Shown: piece after piece, positions 33,775 through 41,966 of the stretch
How positions within the stretch are numbered: position 1 is the stretch's first letter
Layout: each line of letters opens with the position of its first letter
Origin: Flavobacterium jumunjinense
GTDB lineage: Bacteria > Bacteroidota > Bacteroidia > Flavobacteriales > Flavobacteriaceae
Assembly (NCBI RefSeq): GCF_021650975.2
Contig: NZ_CP091285.1
Span: forward strand, 3,038,001-3,102,000
Direction: 5' to 3'
DNA length: 64,000 nucleotides
Notes under the pieces: generated by a model
Databases searched by the model: none
What the model saw: the letters and a program-made list of their open reading frames with translations, nothing else
Told to the model about the DNA's origin: nothing
Made by a program: the position numbers and the translations under genes

Positions 33775-34013
33775 TTAATCGTGTTTTGCTTATTCATAAT
33801 CGAGTTCGGTTTAATGCAAATTGAGTTTTGCTTATTACTAATTAAATTTTACTTCAACCGAATCAAATTCGATTTAATAGTAATTCGATTTGGATTTAAT
33901 TCAATCGAATTCTACTTATTATGAATTAAATTAGGTTTTAACCGAATCTAATTAGGTTTAATATAAATTAAGTTTTGTTTCAATCGAATCGATTTCGACT
34001 TATAATTAAGTAA
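33775..34013. repeat. Degenerate 21-bp tandem repeat array
   Basis: About 11 imperfect copies of a unit of 20-22 bases, with consensus close to (G)AATYRAATTNGRNTTNATT, follow each other without spacers. On the minus strand one frame gives a heptapeptide repeat (I-x-x-K-x-N-x) with three in-frame stops, so it is not currently coding. It may be a decayed minisatellite or a protein-binding array. Confidence 0.6.
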
Positions 34014-34034
34014 TAATCATAATTAAAACGGGCG

Positions 34035-34075
34035 ACTTACACTGGGCAGGTTTCAAAAACTTGTCCCGTGTAAGT
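34035..34075. repeat. Long near-perfect hairpin (41 bases)
   Basis: The 5' arm starts ACTTACACTGGGCA (34035-34048) and the 3' arm ends TGTCCCGTGTAAGT (34062-34075); the inner bases also pair down to a 3-base CAA loop. About 18 of 19 positions can pair if G-T wobble is allowed. It resembles the end structure of a REP-like or miniature element. Confidence 0.55.
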
Positions 34076-34115
34076 AAAATGAGAATTACCGTAGAAATTG
34101 AGTGGAGAGATTTTC

Positions 34116-34485
34116 GTTACCTATATTACATATCTAACGAGATTGTTTTTTCGTGGTTGTATTATAGTTACCAATATTGCATCCTTACGGGATTGTTTTT
34201 TCTTGCGGTTGTATTATTGTTACCAATATTGCATTCCTAACGGGATTGTTTTTTTTGTGGTTGTATTATTGTTACCAATATTGCATCCTTACAGGATTTA
34301 TTATCTTATGTGTATATTATAGTTATCTATATTTCGTCCCTAACGGATTTTTATCGTTCCTATATGAATTAGCTATAATATTGTTAAGTAAACCTATTAT
34401 CGTATGTTTAGCTTATTGTAATCCCTTTAGGGATATTATATCGGTAGCTTTTTTAATCCATTAATTAAACAATCCCTTTAGGGAT
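34116..34485. repeat. REP-like array with a 51-52-bp period
   Basis: Copies begin at 34116, 34167, 34219, 34271 and 34322, each opening with a GTTAC/GTTAT-type box, then CAATATTGC or a variant, then an ATCC-CTAAC-GGGAT imperfect palindrome and a T-rich spacer. Further on, two exact palindromes ATCCCTTTAGGGAT stand at 34421-34434 and 34472-34485, again 51 bases apart. Units diverge too much for CRISPR. The association with an IS200-type transposase fits REP/RAYT-like elements. Confidence 0.65.
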
Positions 34486-34579
34486 GAGATAGGGGTGATG
34501 ATATTTTCTAATAAAATTCAATTCTTGTTGAAATAGTACAAGTAATTAGATTATTTTAGTATCATAAAAACAATAACAA

Positions 34580-35041
34580 ATGGCAAACACCTATACACAA
34601 ATTCATTTACAGTTTGTTTTTGCTGTAAAATAAAGACAAGCCTGTATTTTGCCCTCTTTTAAAAATGAATTGTATCAATACATAACTGGAATTATTCAAA
34701 ACCAAGAGCATAAAGTATTGGCAATAAACGGGACGGAAGATCATATTCATATTTTTATAGGTATGCGACCATCGCAGTCTATTTCTGATTTATTACAAGA
34801 CATAAAAGCAAGCTCTTCTAAATGGATAAACGATAAGAAATTTTTAAAGATAAAATTTGAATGGCAAAGTGGTTATGGGGCATTCTCTTACTCTAAATCT
34901 CACGTAGATAAGGTAATTAACTATATTAAAAATCAGGAGGAACATCATAAAAAAGAAACATTTAAAGAAGAATATCTGAAGTTTTTAAAAGTGTTTGAAA
35001 TTGAATATAATGAAAGTTACATTTTTAAAGATTTAATTTAG
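34580..35041 (+). pseudogene. IS200-type (Y1/HUH) transposase with a premature stop
   Basis: One frame from the ATG at 34580 encodes a 153-codon IS200/REP-associated transposase, interrupted only by a TAA at codon 18 (34631-34633), where relatives have Tyr in FAVKYRQA. The rest is intact: HUH motif D54-H-I-H57, WQSGYGAFSYSKS, and the catalytic Tyr (about Y115) in VINYIKNQEEHHKK. A single TAY to TAA change would explain the break. A product could only be made from an internal TTG at 34649, and would lack the first beta strand. The REP-like array is just upstream. The element would act on single-stranded DNA by a 5'-phosphotyrosine mechanism; this copy is probably dead. Confidence 0.8.
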
Positions 35042-35071
35042 GATATCTTTTTTTTAGAAATTATAAAAGCA

Positions 35072-35107
35072 AAACCCGATAGTCCATTATGGTATCTATC
35101 GGGTTTT
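35072..35107. terminator. Terminator
   Basis: AAACCCGATAG pairs with CTATCGGGTTT over a 13-base loop, with T-runs. It sits between the transposase remnant and the minus-strand phosphoesterase gene and can serve both. Confidence 0.8.
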
Positions 35108-35131
35108 TGGATAAAAAGAGAGATAAAACGA

Positions 35132-37474
35132 TTAGAAAACGACTTTGCTTGACACAATAATTCCGTTTTGTGTTATTGTTTTAATTAGTAATAATTGATT
35201 ATTCTTTTGAATTGAAGTAATACTTACTGATGTTTGATTTAAATCTTCTTCTCTAGCTAAAAGCTTTCCTGTAATATCATAGATCTCTATGCTTTTAATA
35301 TTTTCTAAATAAGAAACAGCGATAGTATTGTTGTTTGTTGTAACCTTTAATTGTGGCGTTGCAACAAATTCATCTTTATAAAGTGCATTGTTACACGAAT
35401 AGGTATAATTGATAATTAATTTTGCAGATTTATCTGTACCACCTTCAAAAGAATCGGCTACCCTTTTGGAAGAAGTATTGGTTAAACTAACTCCAGTTCC
35501 TTTAATTCTAAAGGCCATAGCATTTCCGTTTTGCCAAGTTGATTTATTGATAATACTTTGAACTAAATTAACTAAAGATGGTGTTTGCTGACTTGTACTA
35601 CTCTGATTGGTTGATGACCATGCGTTTGGTGACCAATTTACGAGATTAGTGTTGTAATTTCTAGAACTTACTCCATAAGATAGTGCTTCAATATATTCAG
35701 CCGCATCGTCGGTATTTTCAATTGCAATTTGTAATTGACAGGAAGCTGTGTTTGTTTCGTCGGATGTGAATTGAATATAAGCATTATTAATGGTTGCTCC
35801 ATGAGGTATTTTAATGTTCCCAAAGCGTAAACCAATGGTTTGATATTGCAAATTGTTATAACTATCATAAACCATTTCTAGGTCAGAACTATCGGTATAT
35901 AACCGTCCATCTTGTGCTTCTTCTACATCGTCATCTCCAGTTAAAATTGTAAAGGTTTCTGTTTTTGTAAATTGTTCTACGAAAATATAACGTTCTGTTG
36001 AAGCAGTTCGTCCGTTAACGTCTGTTGCAACAACGTTTATTGTTTGAATACCAGATGAGAAACTATAATTAAAAGCGAAAGGAGCAGCAGTATCGGTACT
36101 TACAAAAGTGCCATTAATGTATAATTTTGCATTTTCGATTCCTCCTCCATTTTCTAGGATATTTACAGCAATATTGATGTTACTTCCATTGTCATAACAT
36201 TGTCCGTTAGTAATATTAGCTAATTGAATTTGTGGTGCTGGTTCTGATGTATTTTTAAAAATTTCTACTACAGCTCCATTACTAGGTGTCCAAACATCTA
36301 AATTGGTTGGTAGAATAAATGGATTTGTATTTGAAACAGATCCAACACTATCAGCATTGTCTACTTTAATTGTTCTTGCTTCAATCTTATTTTGATCGAT
36401 AAAGATTAATTTAAATTGATTGAATGAACCAGAATTTCTTGTCCAAGATTTGTCATCATTGTTAGAGCGTAAAGGTGCTCCCCAACAACCTTCACCTAAA
36501 TATACGGTTCCGTTTGTGTCGTCTCTAATAAAACCTTCATCGCTTCCTGGTTGTGTAGAGGGTTTTAATGGCCAAGTTGATTTTACGGTATGTGAATCGC
36601 AGTCTATAACCATTCTTACTTGATTGTTGTAGAAAGTTTCTGCCCAAGCGTTATAAACGTGTGTTCCTTCAGATTTTGATGCATTGTGTGGGCGCATAGG
36701 TTTGTGGTATTGAGCTCCTTTCCAAATTACATTAGTATTGGCTTGTAAATCAGTATTTAACCATGTATTTTGGTTTCCTGTTACTGAAATTTCTGAATTT
36801 AAAGAATACATTCTAACTAGATTTGCTCCAAATGTTACAGCATAATAAGAATCAGAATTGGGTGTGTCGAATAAATTATAAATAGTTGAAGCTCCTTCAT
36901 GGTTCCCTCTAACGGGAATAATAGGAAACATTCTTCCATCGGAAGCTGTTGTCAATTGCCAATCGTCAAACCATTCTTGCCATTGTGAATCATTATCACT
37001 CGATGTCATATCTCCTCCAAAGAAAACCGCATGTGGTTTTAATTTTGCTACTAATTTGTTTGCTTTTTGTCTAGGAGCTCTATTGTTTCTAGAATCTCCA
37101 CCTGCAATAAATGAAAGACGACTCAAATCATTCGGAGCAGTTTTAAACCAAAAGCGTTGGCTTGTGCCTTGGCTATCTTTAATAACAAAGTAATAGGTAG
37201 TATTTGCTGTTAAACCATTAACTCTGGCGAAGTTGTTGTTCATCCCTCTATAAGAAACGCTTCTACTTACCGTTTTGCTATTTGGGTAAGAATTCCAATT
37301 CGTTCCATAATCGGTTGTTCCATAATAGACAGTTGGACTACTTCCTGAAATTTGATTCCATGCAATTGTAATTGTTGTACTTGGATCATCCAAAAGAATG
37401 ATTCTATACTTGTCGTTGTTACTAAATACTGATAGGTAAGTGAGTAACAAAAGAAAGAATAGTGTTTTTTTCAT
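35132..37474 (-). CDS. Secreted metallophosphoesterase with T9SS sorting domain
   Basis: A 780-residue multidomain secreted enzyme. Domain order: signal peptide (1-18); purple-acid-phosphatase-type Fn3 domain (about 25-115); calcineurin-like phosphoesterase (about 118-385) with GGDSRNN, FFGGDMTSSDND, VRGNHEG and DCDSHTVKS as metal-ligand motifs; an Ig-like domain (about 415-500); a jelly-roll DNRLRE-like domain (about 505-690); and a C-terminal type IX secretion sorting domain (about 705-780, IEIYDITGKLLA). It would be exported through the outer membrane by T9SS and attached or released outside. The substrate may be phosphoesters or nucleotides. The gene is transcribed alone. Confidence 0.88.
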   Translation of the reverse strand: MKKTLFFLLLLTYLSVFSNNDKYRIILLDDPSTTITIAWNQISGSSPTVYYGTTDYGTNWNSYPNSKTVSRSVSYRGMNNNFARVNGLTANTTYYFVIKDSQGTSQRFWFKTAPNDLSRLSFIAGGDSRNNRAPRQKANKLVAKLKPHAVFFGGDMTSSDNDSQWQEWFDDWQLTTASDGRMFPIIPVRGNHEGASTIYNLFDTPNSDSYYAVTFGANLVRMYSLNSEISVTGNQNTWLNTDLQANTNVIWKGAQYHKPMRPHNASKSEGTHVYNAWAETFYNNQVRMVIDCDSHTVKSTWPLKPSTQPGSDEGFIRDDTNGTVYLGEGCWGAPLRSNNDDKSWTRNSGSFNQFKLIFIDQNKIEARTIKVDNADSVGSVSNTNPFILPTNLDVWTPSNGAVVEIFKNTSEPAPQIQLANITNGQCYDNGSNINIAVNILENGGGIENAKLYINGTFVSTDTAAPFAFNYSFSSGIQTINVVATDVNGRTASTERYIFVEQFTKTETFTILTGDDDVEEAQDGRLYTDSSDLEMVYDSYNNLQYQTIGLRFGNIKIPHGATINNAYIQFTSDETNTASCQLQIAIENTDDAAEYIEALSYGVSSRNYNTNLVNWSPNAWSSTNQSSTSQQTPSLVNLVQSIINKSTWQNGNAMAFRIKGTGVSLTNTSSKRVADSFEGGTDKSAKLIINYTYSCNNALYKDEFVATPQLKVTTNNNTIAVSYLENIKSIEIYDITGKLLAREEDLNQTSVSITSIQKNNQLLLIKTITQNGIIVSSKVVF

Positions 37475-37653
37475 TTTGTTTATTTTTTTTGTTTTCGGTG
37501 TAAATTTATCAGTATTCTTTGTTAGTTGTTTATCGTTTTTTAAGAATTAACAATTTAGGAATATTCATTGTAATTTTTTAACATATAAGGGGTAATGAGT
37601 TAACATTTAGGAAATTATAAAAATTGTATTATTGCATTTCAAAATAAAGTTAT

Positions 37654-38499
37654 ATGAAGTCTAAAAGTATTTTTTTACTTAAGATATCGGTGTTTACTAT
37701 TTTTATAGGAAGAGCCTATCAACATATTTTTTGGGATGTTCCATATAGAGCAATCCTTTGGTATGAGAGCATAATGAGCCCGCTCTTGTGTATTTTTGAT
37801 ATACAATGGAGTGCTTTTGTAAATGACACTGCAGTTGATACTAAAATTCAAGTGGTAATTAAGGGAATAGGTGTTTTGTATTTAATTGCTGCTATTTTGG
37901 TATTACAGCTAGACGAAGTATCAAAAAAAGGAAGTAAAAGATTTATAAAGTGTATTATTTTTTGGCAATTTGTTGTTGTTTTTCTTTTTACCAAAGAGTC
38001 TTTTTTTCAAATTGGTCAATATTTTGAGCATTCGTTACAATTGGGTTTGCCTTTATTATTGTTATATGCTTATTCTAGTTCTTATGTTAAAGAAAAGGCA
38101 ATATTGATTTTAAAAATTTTAATTGCTATTACATTTTTATCTCATGGATTATATGCATTTGGATTTTATCCTGTTCCTGGTAATTTTATAGACATGACAA
38201 TTTCAATTTTTGGAGTTTCTGAAGAAGTAGCGCGTACTTTTTTATGGATTGCAGGTGCAATAGATGTATTAATCTTGCCTTTATTGTTTGTCGATAAAGT
38301 AATGAAAATAGTTGTTATGTATGCTATTTTCTGGGGACTTCTTACAGCATTGGCTCGAATTGTTGCTAATTTTTCGATGGATTTTCCTTTGCAAACTTTA
38401 CACCAATATGGTTTTGAAACTATTGTCCGTTTGTGTCATGGTTTAGGACCTTTACTACTTTTTTTTATGCTTAATGAAGAAGAGAAGGTGTTGAAATAA
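37654..38499 (+). CDS. Hypothetical polytopic membrane protein
   Basis: A 281-residue protein with about seven membrane helices and few charged residues between them. The internal symmetry of two similar halves (GRAYQHIFW and FLSHGLYAFGFYPVPG) suggests a DoxX-like fold, but no diagnostic motif is visible. A near-match -7 element (TATTATTG, 37627) precedes it. It is followed by a DUF1697 gene on the same strand. Function unknown. Confidence 0.6.
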   Translation: MKSKSIFLLKISVFTIFIGRAYQHIFWDVPYRAILWYESIMSPLLCIFDIQWSAFVNDTAVDTKIQVVIKGIGVLYLIAAILVLQLDEVSKKGSKRFIKCIIFWQFVVVFLFTKESFFQIGQYFEHSLQLGLPLLLLYAYSSSYVKEKAILILKILIAITFLSHGLYAFGFYPVPGNFIDMTISIFGVSEEVARTFLWIAGAIDVLILPLLFVDKVMKIVVMYAIFWGLLTALARIVANFSMDFPLQTLHQYGFETIVRLCHGLGPLLLFFMLNEEEKVLK

Positions 38500-38557
38500 T
38501 ATTTATACTTGATTTAAAATTGTATTTTTGGAATCTATTTTAAATAAAGAAAAAGGA

Positions 38558-39100
38558 ATGAAAACTCATTTAGCACTTTTAAGAGGTATAAACGTTTCAG
38601 GACATAATATGATGAAAATGGATGCTTTGAAAAAAGCATTAGAAAATATCGGATTTAAAAATGTTCGTACATATATTCAAACGGGAAATGTATTTGTTGA
38701 TACAGAAGAAGAAAATGCTGCTTCTGTTGGATTCCAAATTAAGCAAGAGATTTTTAAAACATTCGGACATGAAGTTCCTGTAATTGTATTAAAAAAAGAA
38801 GATTTAGAAGCTTGTTTTACAAATAATTTATTTTTGAAATCGGAAGGATGCGATACTAAGAAATTATATGTTGCATTTATATCTAAAGAGTTAGCTTCAA
38901 CAGCAATAAATGATTTGAAAATGAGTCAAGTAAAGCCCGATGATGCACAAATAGACAGTAATAGAATATTTATTAAATATGCAGTAGGAGCAGGGAAGAC
39001 TAAGTTCGATCAAAAATATATTGAAAAGAAATTAAGTGTTACAGCAACCATTCGAAATTGGAATACTATTACAAAATTATTAGAAATGTATGCTGAATAA
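38558..39100 (+). CDS. DUF1697 domain protein
   Basis: A 180-residue soluble protein of the DUF1697 family, recognisable by LALLRGINVSGHNMMKMDALKKALENIGFKNVRTYIQTGNV at its start (quoted as separate motifs: RGINVSGHN, FKNVRTYIQTGNV) and GAGKTKFDQKYIEKKL, TIRNWNTITKLLEM at its end. The family is widespread and unassigned. The ATG at 38558 is chosen because AAAAGGA precedes it and homologues begin MKTHLALLRG; the upstream TTG at 38528 would add an unrelated decapeptide. Confidence 0.9.
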   Translation: MKTHLALLRGINVSGHNMMKMDALKKALENIGFKNVRTYIQTGNVFVDTEEENAASVGFQIKQEIFKTFGHEVPVIVLKKEDLEACFTNNLFLKSEGCDTKKLYVAFISKELASTAINDLKMSQVKPDDAQIDSNRIFIKYAVGAGKTKFDQKYIEKKLSVTATIRNWNTITKLLEMYAE

Positions 39101-39107
39101 AAGCAAT

Positions 39108-39148
39108 AAAAAAAGGAGTATTTTTTTTAAAAAAAACTCCTTTTTTTA
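39108..39148. terminator. Bidirectional terminator
   Basis: AAAAAAAGGAGT pairs with ACTCCTTTTTTT, with additional A/T pairing toward the loop, between the DUF1697 gene and the PA14-like gene. Confidence 0.8.
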
Positions 39149-39160
39149 TACTTAATTATA

Positions 39161-39904
39161 TTATTCAATAATAAAAGAATTGGCATTAATTACTCCAACA
39201 CTTCCGCTTGTATTTTGTAACCAGTTGAATTGCATAAAATCGCTTCCTGAATTTTCATAGTACCAAAATTCGAATTTATGTTTTCCTTTAGCTAAGAAAA
39301 AAGAAGCACCGTCAAAAGTAGTCGTTCCTTGATCTACCCATCTATTTAAAACAGGAATATTGTCTACAATTACTCTAGCTCCATCATCTGAAATAGATTG
39401 AACCTGATACATTCCAGATCTTTCAACTTCAAGCGTACCAGTAAATAAAATAAAGAAATTATCTCCAGATTGAATCGTGTTTTGTGCAGCGTCATTCAAT
39501 GCACCTGTCCAAATTCCAGATGTAACAAGTGTATTGTTTATCGTTGTTCTTTCGGTGGTGGGTGTTGCTCCACTTCCTGAAAAAACATAGTATTGCAAGC
39601 CTTGTGTTTTTTCTTCTTTTTTTGCAATTCCTTGCCATTTTGTTCCGTCCCAGTAGTAATATCCAGCTTCAATTCCGTTGGTTCCTTTGTGATAAACCAT
39701 TGTGCTTTCTTCTAAATGACCACTTTGAGGGTTAGTAATAGGTAATTCAATAAGTAACGAAGTTAGATCAACTCTTGGGATTAATATTCCGCTATTTGTA
39801 GAAGTTATGTCTAATTGAGCTTGAGGAGTTGTTGTTTTAATTCCAACTTGGGCATAGAAATTCATTCCTATAAGTAGGAAAGAGGTTAATAGTAGGTTTC
39901 TCAT
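39161..39904 (-). CDS. Exported PA14-like carbohydrate-binding protein
   Basis: A 247-residue protein with a signal peptide (about 1-18, NFYAQ) and the flavobacterial surface-protein opening VGIKTTTPQAQLDI. The C-terminal part (about 145-245) resembles a PA14 beta-barrel: GTLEVERSGMYQVQSISDDGARVIVDN and FFLAKGKHKFEFWYYENSGSDFMQFNW are typical ligand-loop and core segments. It lacks a catalytic domain, so it is probably a surface or matrix-binding protein. The -7 element TAATTTTG lies 28 bases before the ATG. Confidence 0.75.
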   Translation of the reverse strand: MRNLLLTSFLLIGMNFYAQVGIKTTTPQAQLDITSTNSGILIPRVDLTSLLIELPITNPQSGHLEESTMVYHKGTNGIEAGYYYWDGTKWQGIAKKEEKTQGLQYYVFSGSGATPTTERTTINNTLVTSGIWTGALNDAAQNTIQSGDNFFILFTGTLEVERSGMYQVQSISDDGARVIVDNIPVLNRWVDQGTTTFDGASFFLAKGKHKFEFWYYENSGSDFMQFNWLQNTSGSVGVINANSFIIE

Positions 39905-39931
39905 TATTTTGGCAGTAAAATTTTAAGTGTG

Positions 39932-39939
39932 CAAAATTA
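39932..39939 (-). promoter_or_regulatory. Predicted -7 element of the PA14-like gene
   Basis: On the minus strand TAATTTTG matches TAnnTTTG, with a leader of about 20 bases to the ATG at 39904. Confidence 0.5.
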
Positions 39940-39992
39940 AAAAATTAAGCTAGAAAACCTTAAGAATATTTAATTAAAAGGATAATTATTGT

Positions 39993-40000
39993 TATTTTTG
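39993..40000 (+). promoter_or_regulatory. Predicted -7 element of rocD
   Basis: TATTTTTG matches TAnnTTTG; the start codon is 69 bases further on. Confidence 0.4.
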
Positions 40001-40069
40001 AAGACTTGAGGATGATTTCTCTCCTAATTAAAGAAGGAATTGAAGATTTAATAATCTAATAAATTTATC

Positions 40070-41314
40070 ATGTCAGTTTTAGAAAAAATGAGCTCGGCAG
40101 AAGCTATTGCGCTAGAAGACAAATTCGGTGCACACAATTATCATCCACTACCAGTTGTATTAAGTAAAGGGGAAGGTGTCTTTGTTTGGGATGTTGAAGG
40201 GAAAAAATATTATGATTTTCTTTCTGCATATTCAGCAGTAAATCAAGGTCATTGTCATCCAAAAATTATTGGTGCAATGGTGGAGCAAGCAAAAACATTA
40301 ACATTAACATCTAGAGCATTTTACAATGACAAACTAGGTGCTTATGAAAAATACATAACTGAGTTTTTCGGTTTTGATAAAGTACTACCAATGAATACAG
40401 GTGCAGAAGCAGTAGAGACGGCTTTGAAAATTTGTAGAAAATGGGCGTATGAAAAAAAAGGAATCAGTGAAAATGAAGCACAAATAATTGTTTGTGAGAA
40501 TAATTTTCATGGAAGAACAACTACCATTATTTCTTTTTCGAATGACGAAAATGCACGTAAGAATTTCGGACCTTACACAGCTGGTTTTATAAAAATACCT
40601 TATGACGATATTGAAGCTTTAGAAAAAGTAATTACATCGTCTAAAAACATTGCTGGTTTCCTTGTTGAACCAATTCAAGGAGAAGCTGGAGTTTATGTTC
40701 CAACTGATGGATATTTAACAAAAGCAAAAGCACTTTGTGAAGCAAATAACGTATTGTTTATTGCAGATGAAGTTCAAACAGGTGTAGCAAGAACAGGACA
40801 GTTATTGGCTGTAAATCATGAAAATGTAAAACCTGATGTTTTAATATTAGGGAAAGCGTTATCTGGTGGAGTATATCCAGTTTCTGCAGTTTTAGCGAGT
40901 GATGCAGTTATGGGAGTAATTAAACCAGGTCAGCATGGTTCAACATTTGGAGGTAATCCAATTGCTGCTGCCGTTGCGGTTGCTGCTTTAGAAGTTGTTA
41001 AAGAAGAGAAATTAGCAGAAAATGCTGAAACTTTAGGACAATTATTCCGTTTAGAATTGGATAAATATATTCAAAGTAGTAAAATTTGTTCTTTAGTTAG
41101 AGGAAAAGGATTGCTAAACGCTATTGTGATTAATGATGATGAAGAAAGTGAAACAGCTTGGAATATCTGTATGGCTTTGCGTGATAACGGATTGTTAGCA
41201 AAACCAACTCACGGAAATATTATTCGTTTTGCACCACCATTAGTAATTAATGAAGAACAATTATTAGATTGCGTTCGTATTATTACTGAAACATTGAAAA
41301 CATTTGAAAAATAA
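40070..41314 (+). CDS. rocD: Ornithine--oxo-acid transaminase (ornithine aminotransferase)
   Basis: Converts ornithine and 2-oxoglutarate to glutamate semialdehyde and glutamate with PLP. The 414-residue class-III aminotransferase has the substrate-binding opening FGAHNYHPLPVVLSKG and YSAVNQGHCHPKI, the PLP phosphate loop NTGAEAVETALK, FIADEVQTGVARTG with the pyridine-nitrogen Asp, and the Schiff-base Lys262 in LGKALSGGVYPVSA. GHxHPKI and NNFHGRT are typical of RocD rather than ArgD. It links arginine/ornithine catabolism to proline and glutamate. It is transcribed alone, with its own promoter and terminator. Confidence 0.95.
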   Translation: MSVLEKMSSAEAIALEDKFGAHNYHPLPVVLSKGEGVFVWDVEGKKYYDFLSAYSAVNQGHCHPKIIGAMVEQAKTLTLTSRAFYNDKLGAYEKYITEFFGFDKVLPMNTGAEAVETALKICRKWAYEKKGISENEAQIIVCENNFHGRTTTIISFSNDENARKNFGPYTAGFIKIPYDDIEALEKVITSSKNIAGFLVEPIQGEAGVYVPTDGYLTKAKALCEANNVLFIADEVQTGVARTGQLLAVNHENVKPDVLILGKALSGGVYPVSAVLASDAVMGVIKPGQHGSTFGGNPIAAAVAVAALEVVKEEKLAENAETLGQLFRLELDKYIQSSKICSLVRGKGLLNAIVINDDEESETAWNICMALRDNGLLAKPTHGNIIRFAPPLVINEEQLLDCVRIITETLKTFEK

Positions 41315-41335
41315 TGTTTTTTATATATAAATTAG

Positions 41336-41365
41336 AAAAGTCCAATCGTTAGGTTGGACTTTTTT
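41336..41365. terminator. Bidirectional terminator
   Basis: AAAAGTCCAA pairs with TTGGACTTTT over an 8-base loop and is followed by a T-run. It overlaps the stop of the minus-strand glycosylase gene. Confidence 0.8.
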
Positions 41366-41939
41366 ATTTGGATAGTATTTTATCAATTTTTTGCTGTAAA
41401 ATCGGAATTACGTGCTCTTCAAACCATTCATTTTTTTGTAACCAAAAACGATTTCTAGGTGATGGATGTGGTAAAGGAAAGTATTTAGGTAAGTAGGCTT
41501 TAAAATTACTTACAGTTTCTGTTAAAGTGATTTTATTTTCTTCTTTTAAATAATGTTTTTGTGCATATTGTCCAATGAGAAGGATTAGTTCTAAATTGGG
41601 CATTTTTGAGAGTAATTTATCATGCCAAAGTTCGGCACATTCTTTTCTAGGTGGTAAATCACCTGTTTTTCCTTTTCCAGGATAGCAAAACCCCATAGGG
41701 ACAATAGCTATTTTTGTAGTATCATAAAATGTAATATCAGAGATATTTAACCATTTTCGTAATTGATTACCACTAGGGTCATTCCAAGGAATATTGGTTT
41801 TGTGCACTTTTGTTCCTGGTGCTTGTCCAATAATAAGGATTTTTGCAGTTTTGCTTGCGCGTACTATTGGATTTGGTCCAAGAGGAAGAAAGTCTTTGCA
41901 AACTGTACAGTTTGATATTTCGTTTAATAACTTTTTCAT
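41364..41939 (-). CDS. Uracil-DNA glycosylase superfamily protein, family-4-like (Fe-S)
   Basis: A 191-residue protein. The catalytic or uracil-binding motif is GQAPG (38-42), with WNDPSGNQLRKWL following, and the second motif is PLPHPSPRNRFW. Four cysteines (C11, C14, C85, C101) are spaced as CxxC-x70-C-x15-C, the pattern that holds a 4Fe-4S cluster in family-4 enzymes. It should remove uracil from DNA in base excision repair. It lies after the SOD-like gene's terminator on the same strand, so it may be expressed separately. Confidence 0.82.
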   Translation of the reverse strand: MKKLLNEISNCTVCKDFLPLGPNPIVRASKTAKILIIGQAPGTKVHKTNIPWNDPSGNQLRKWLNISDITFYDTTKIAIVPMGFCYPGKGKTGDLPPRKECAELWHDKLLSKMPNLELILLIGQYAQKHYLKEENKITLTETVSNFKAYLPKYFPLPHPSPRNRFWLQKNEWFEEHVIPILQQKIDKILSK

Positions 41940-41941
41940 AT

Positions 41942-41966
41942 AAAAAAAAATCCGCTATTGCGGATT
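41942..41966 (-). terminator. Terminator overlapping the SOD-like stop codon
   Basis: On the minus strand AATCCGC-AATA-GCGGATT is followed by a U-run; the TAG stop codon of the SOD-like gene lies in the loop and stem. It ends the LUD-cdsA-psd-ACBP-SOD operon. Confidence 0.75.

Noticed and set aside
34098..34464. Two overlapping small proteins rich in Cys, Tyr and Ile
   Set aside because: They are translations of the REP-like array in different frames; the repeated peptides simply follow the DNA repeats.
34116..34485. CRISPR array
   Set aside because: Repeats differ from unit to unit, including in the parts that should be identical, and the regions between them are not unique spacers. No cas genes are in the window.
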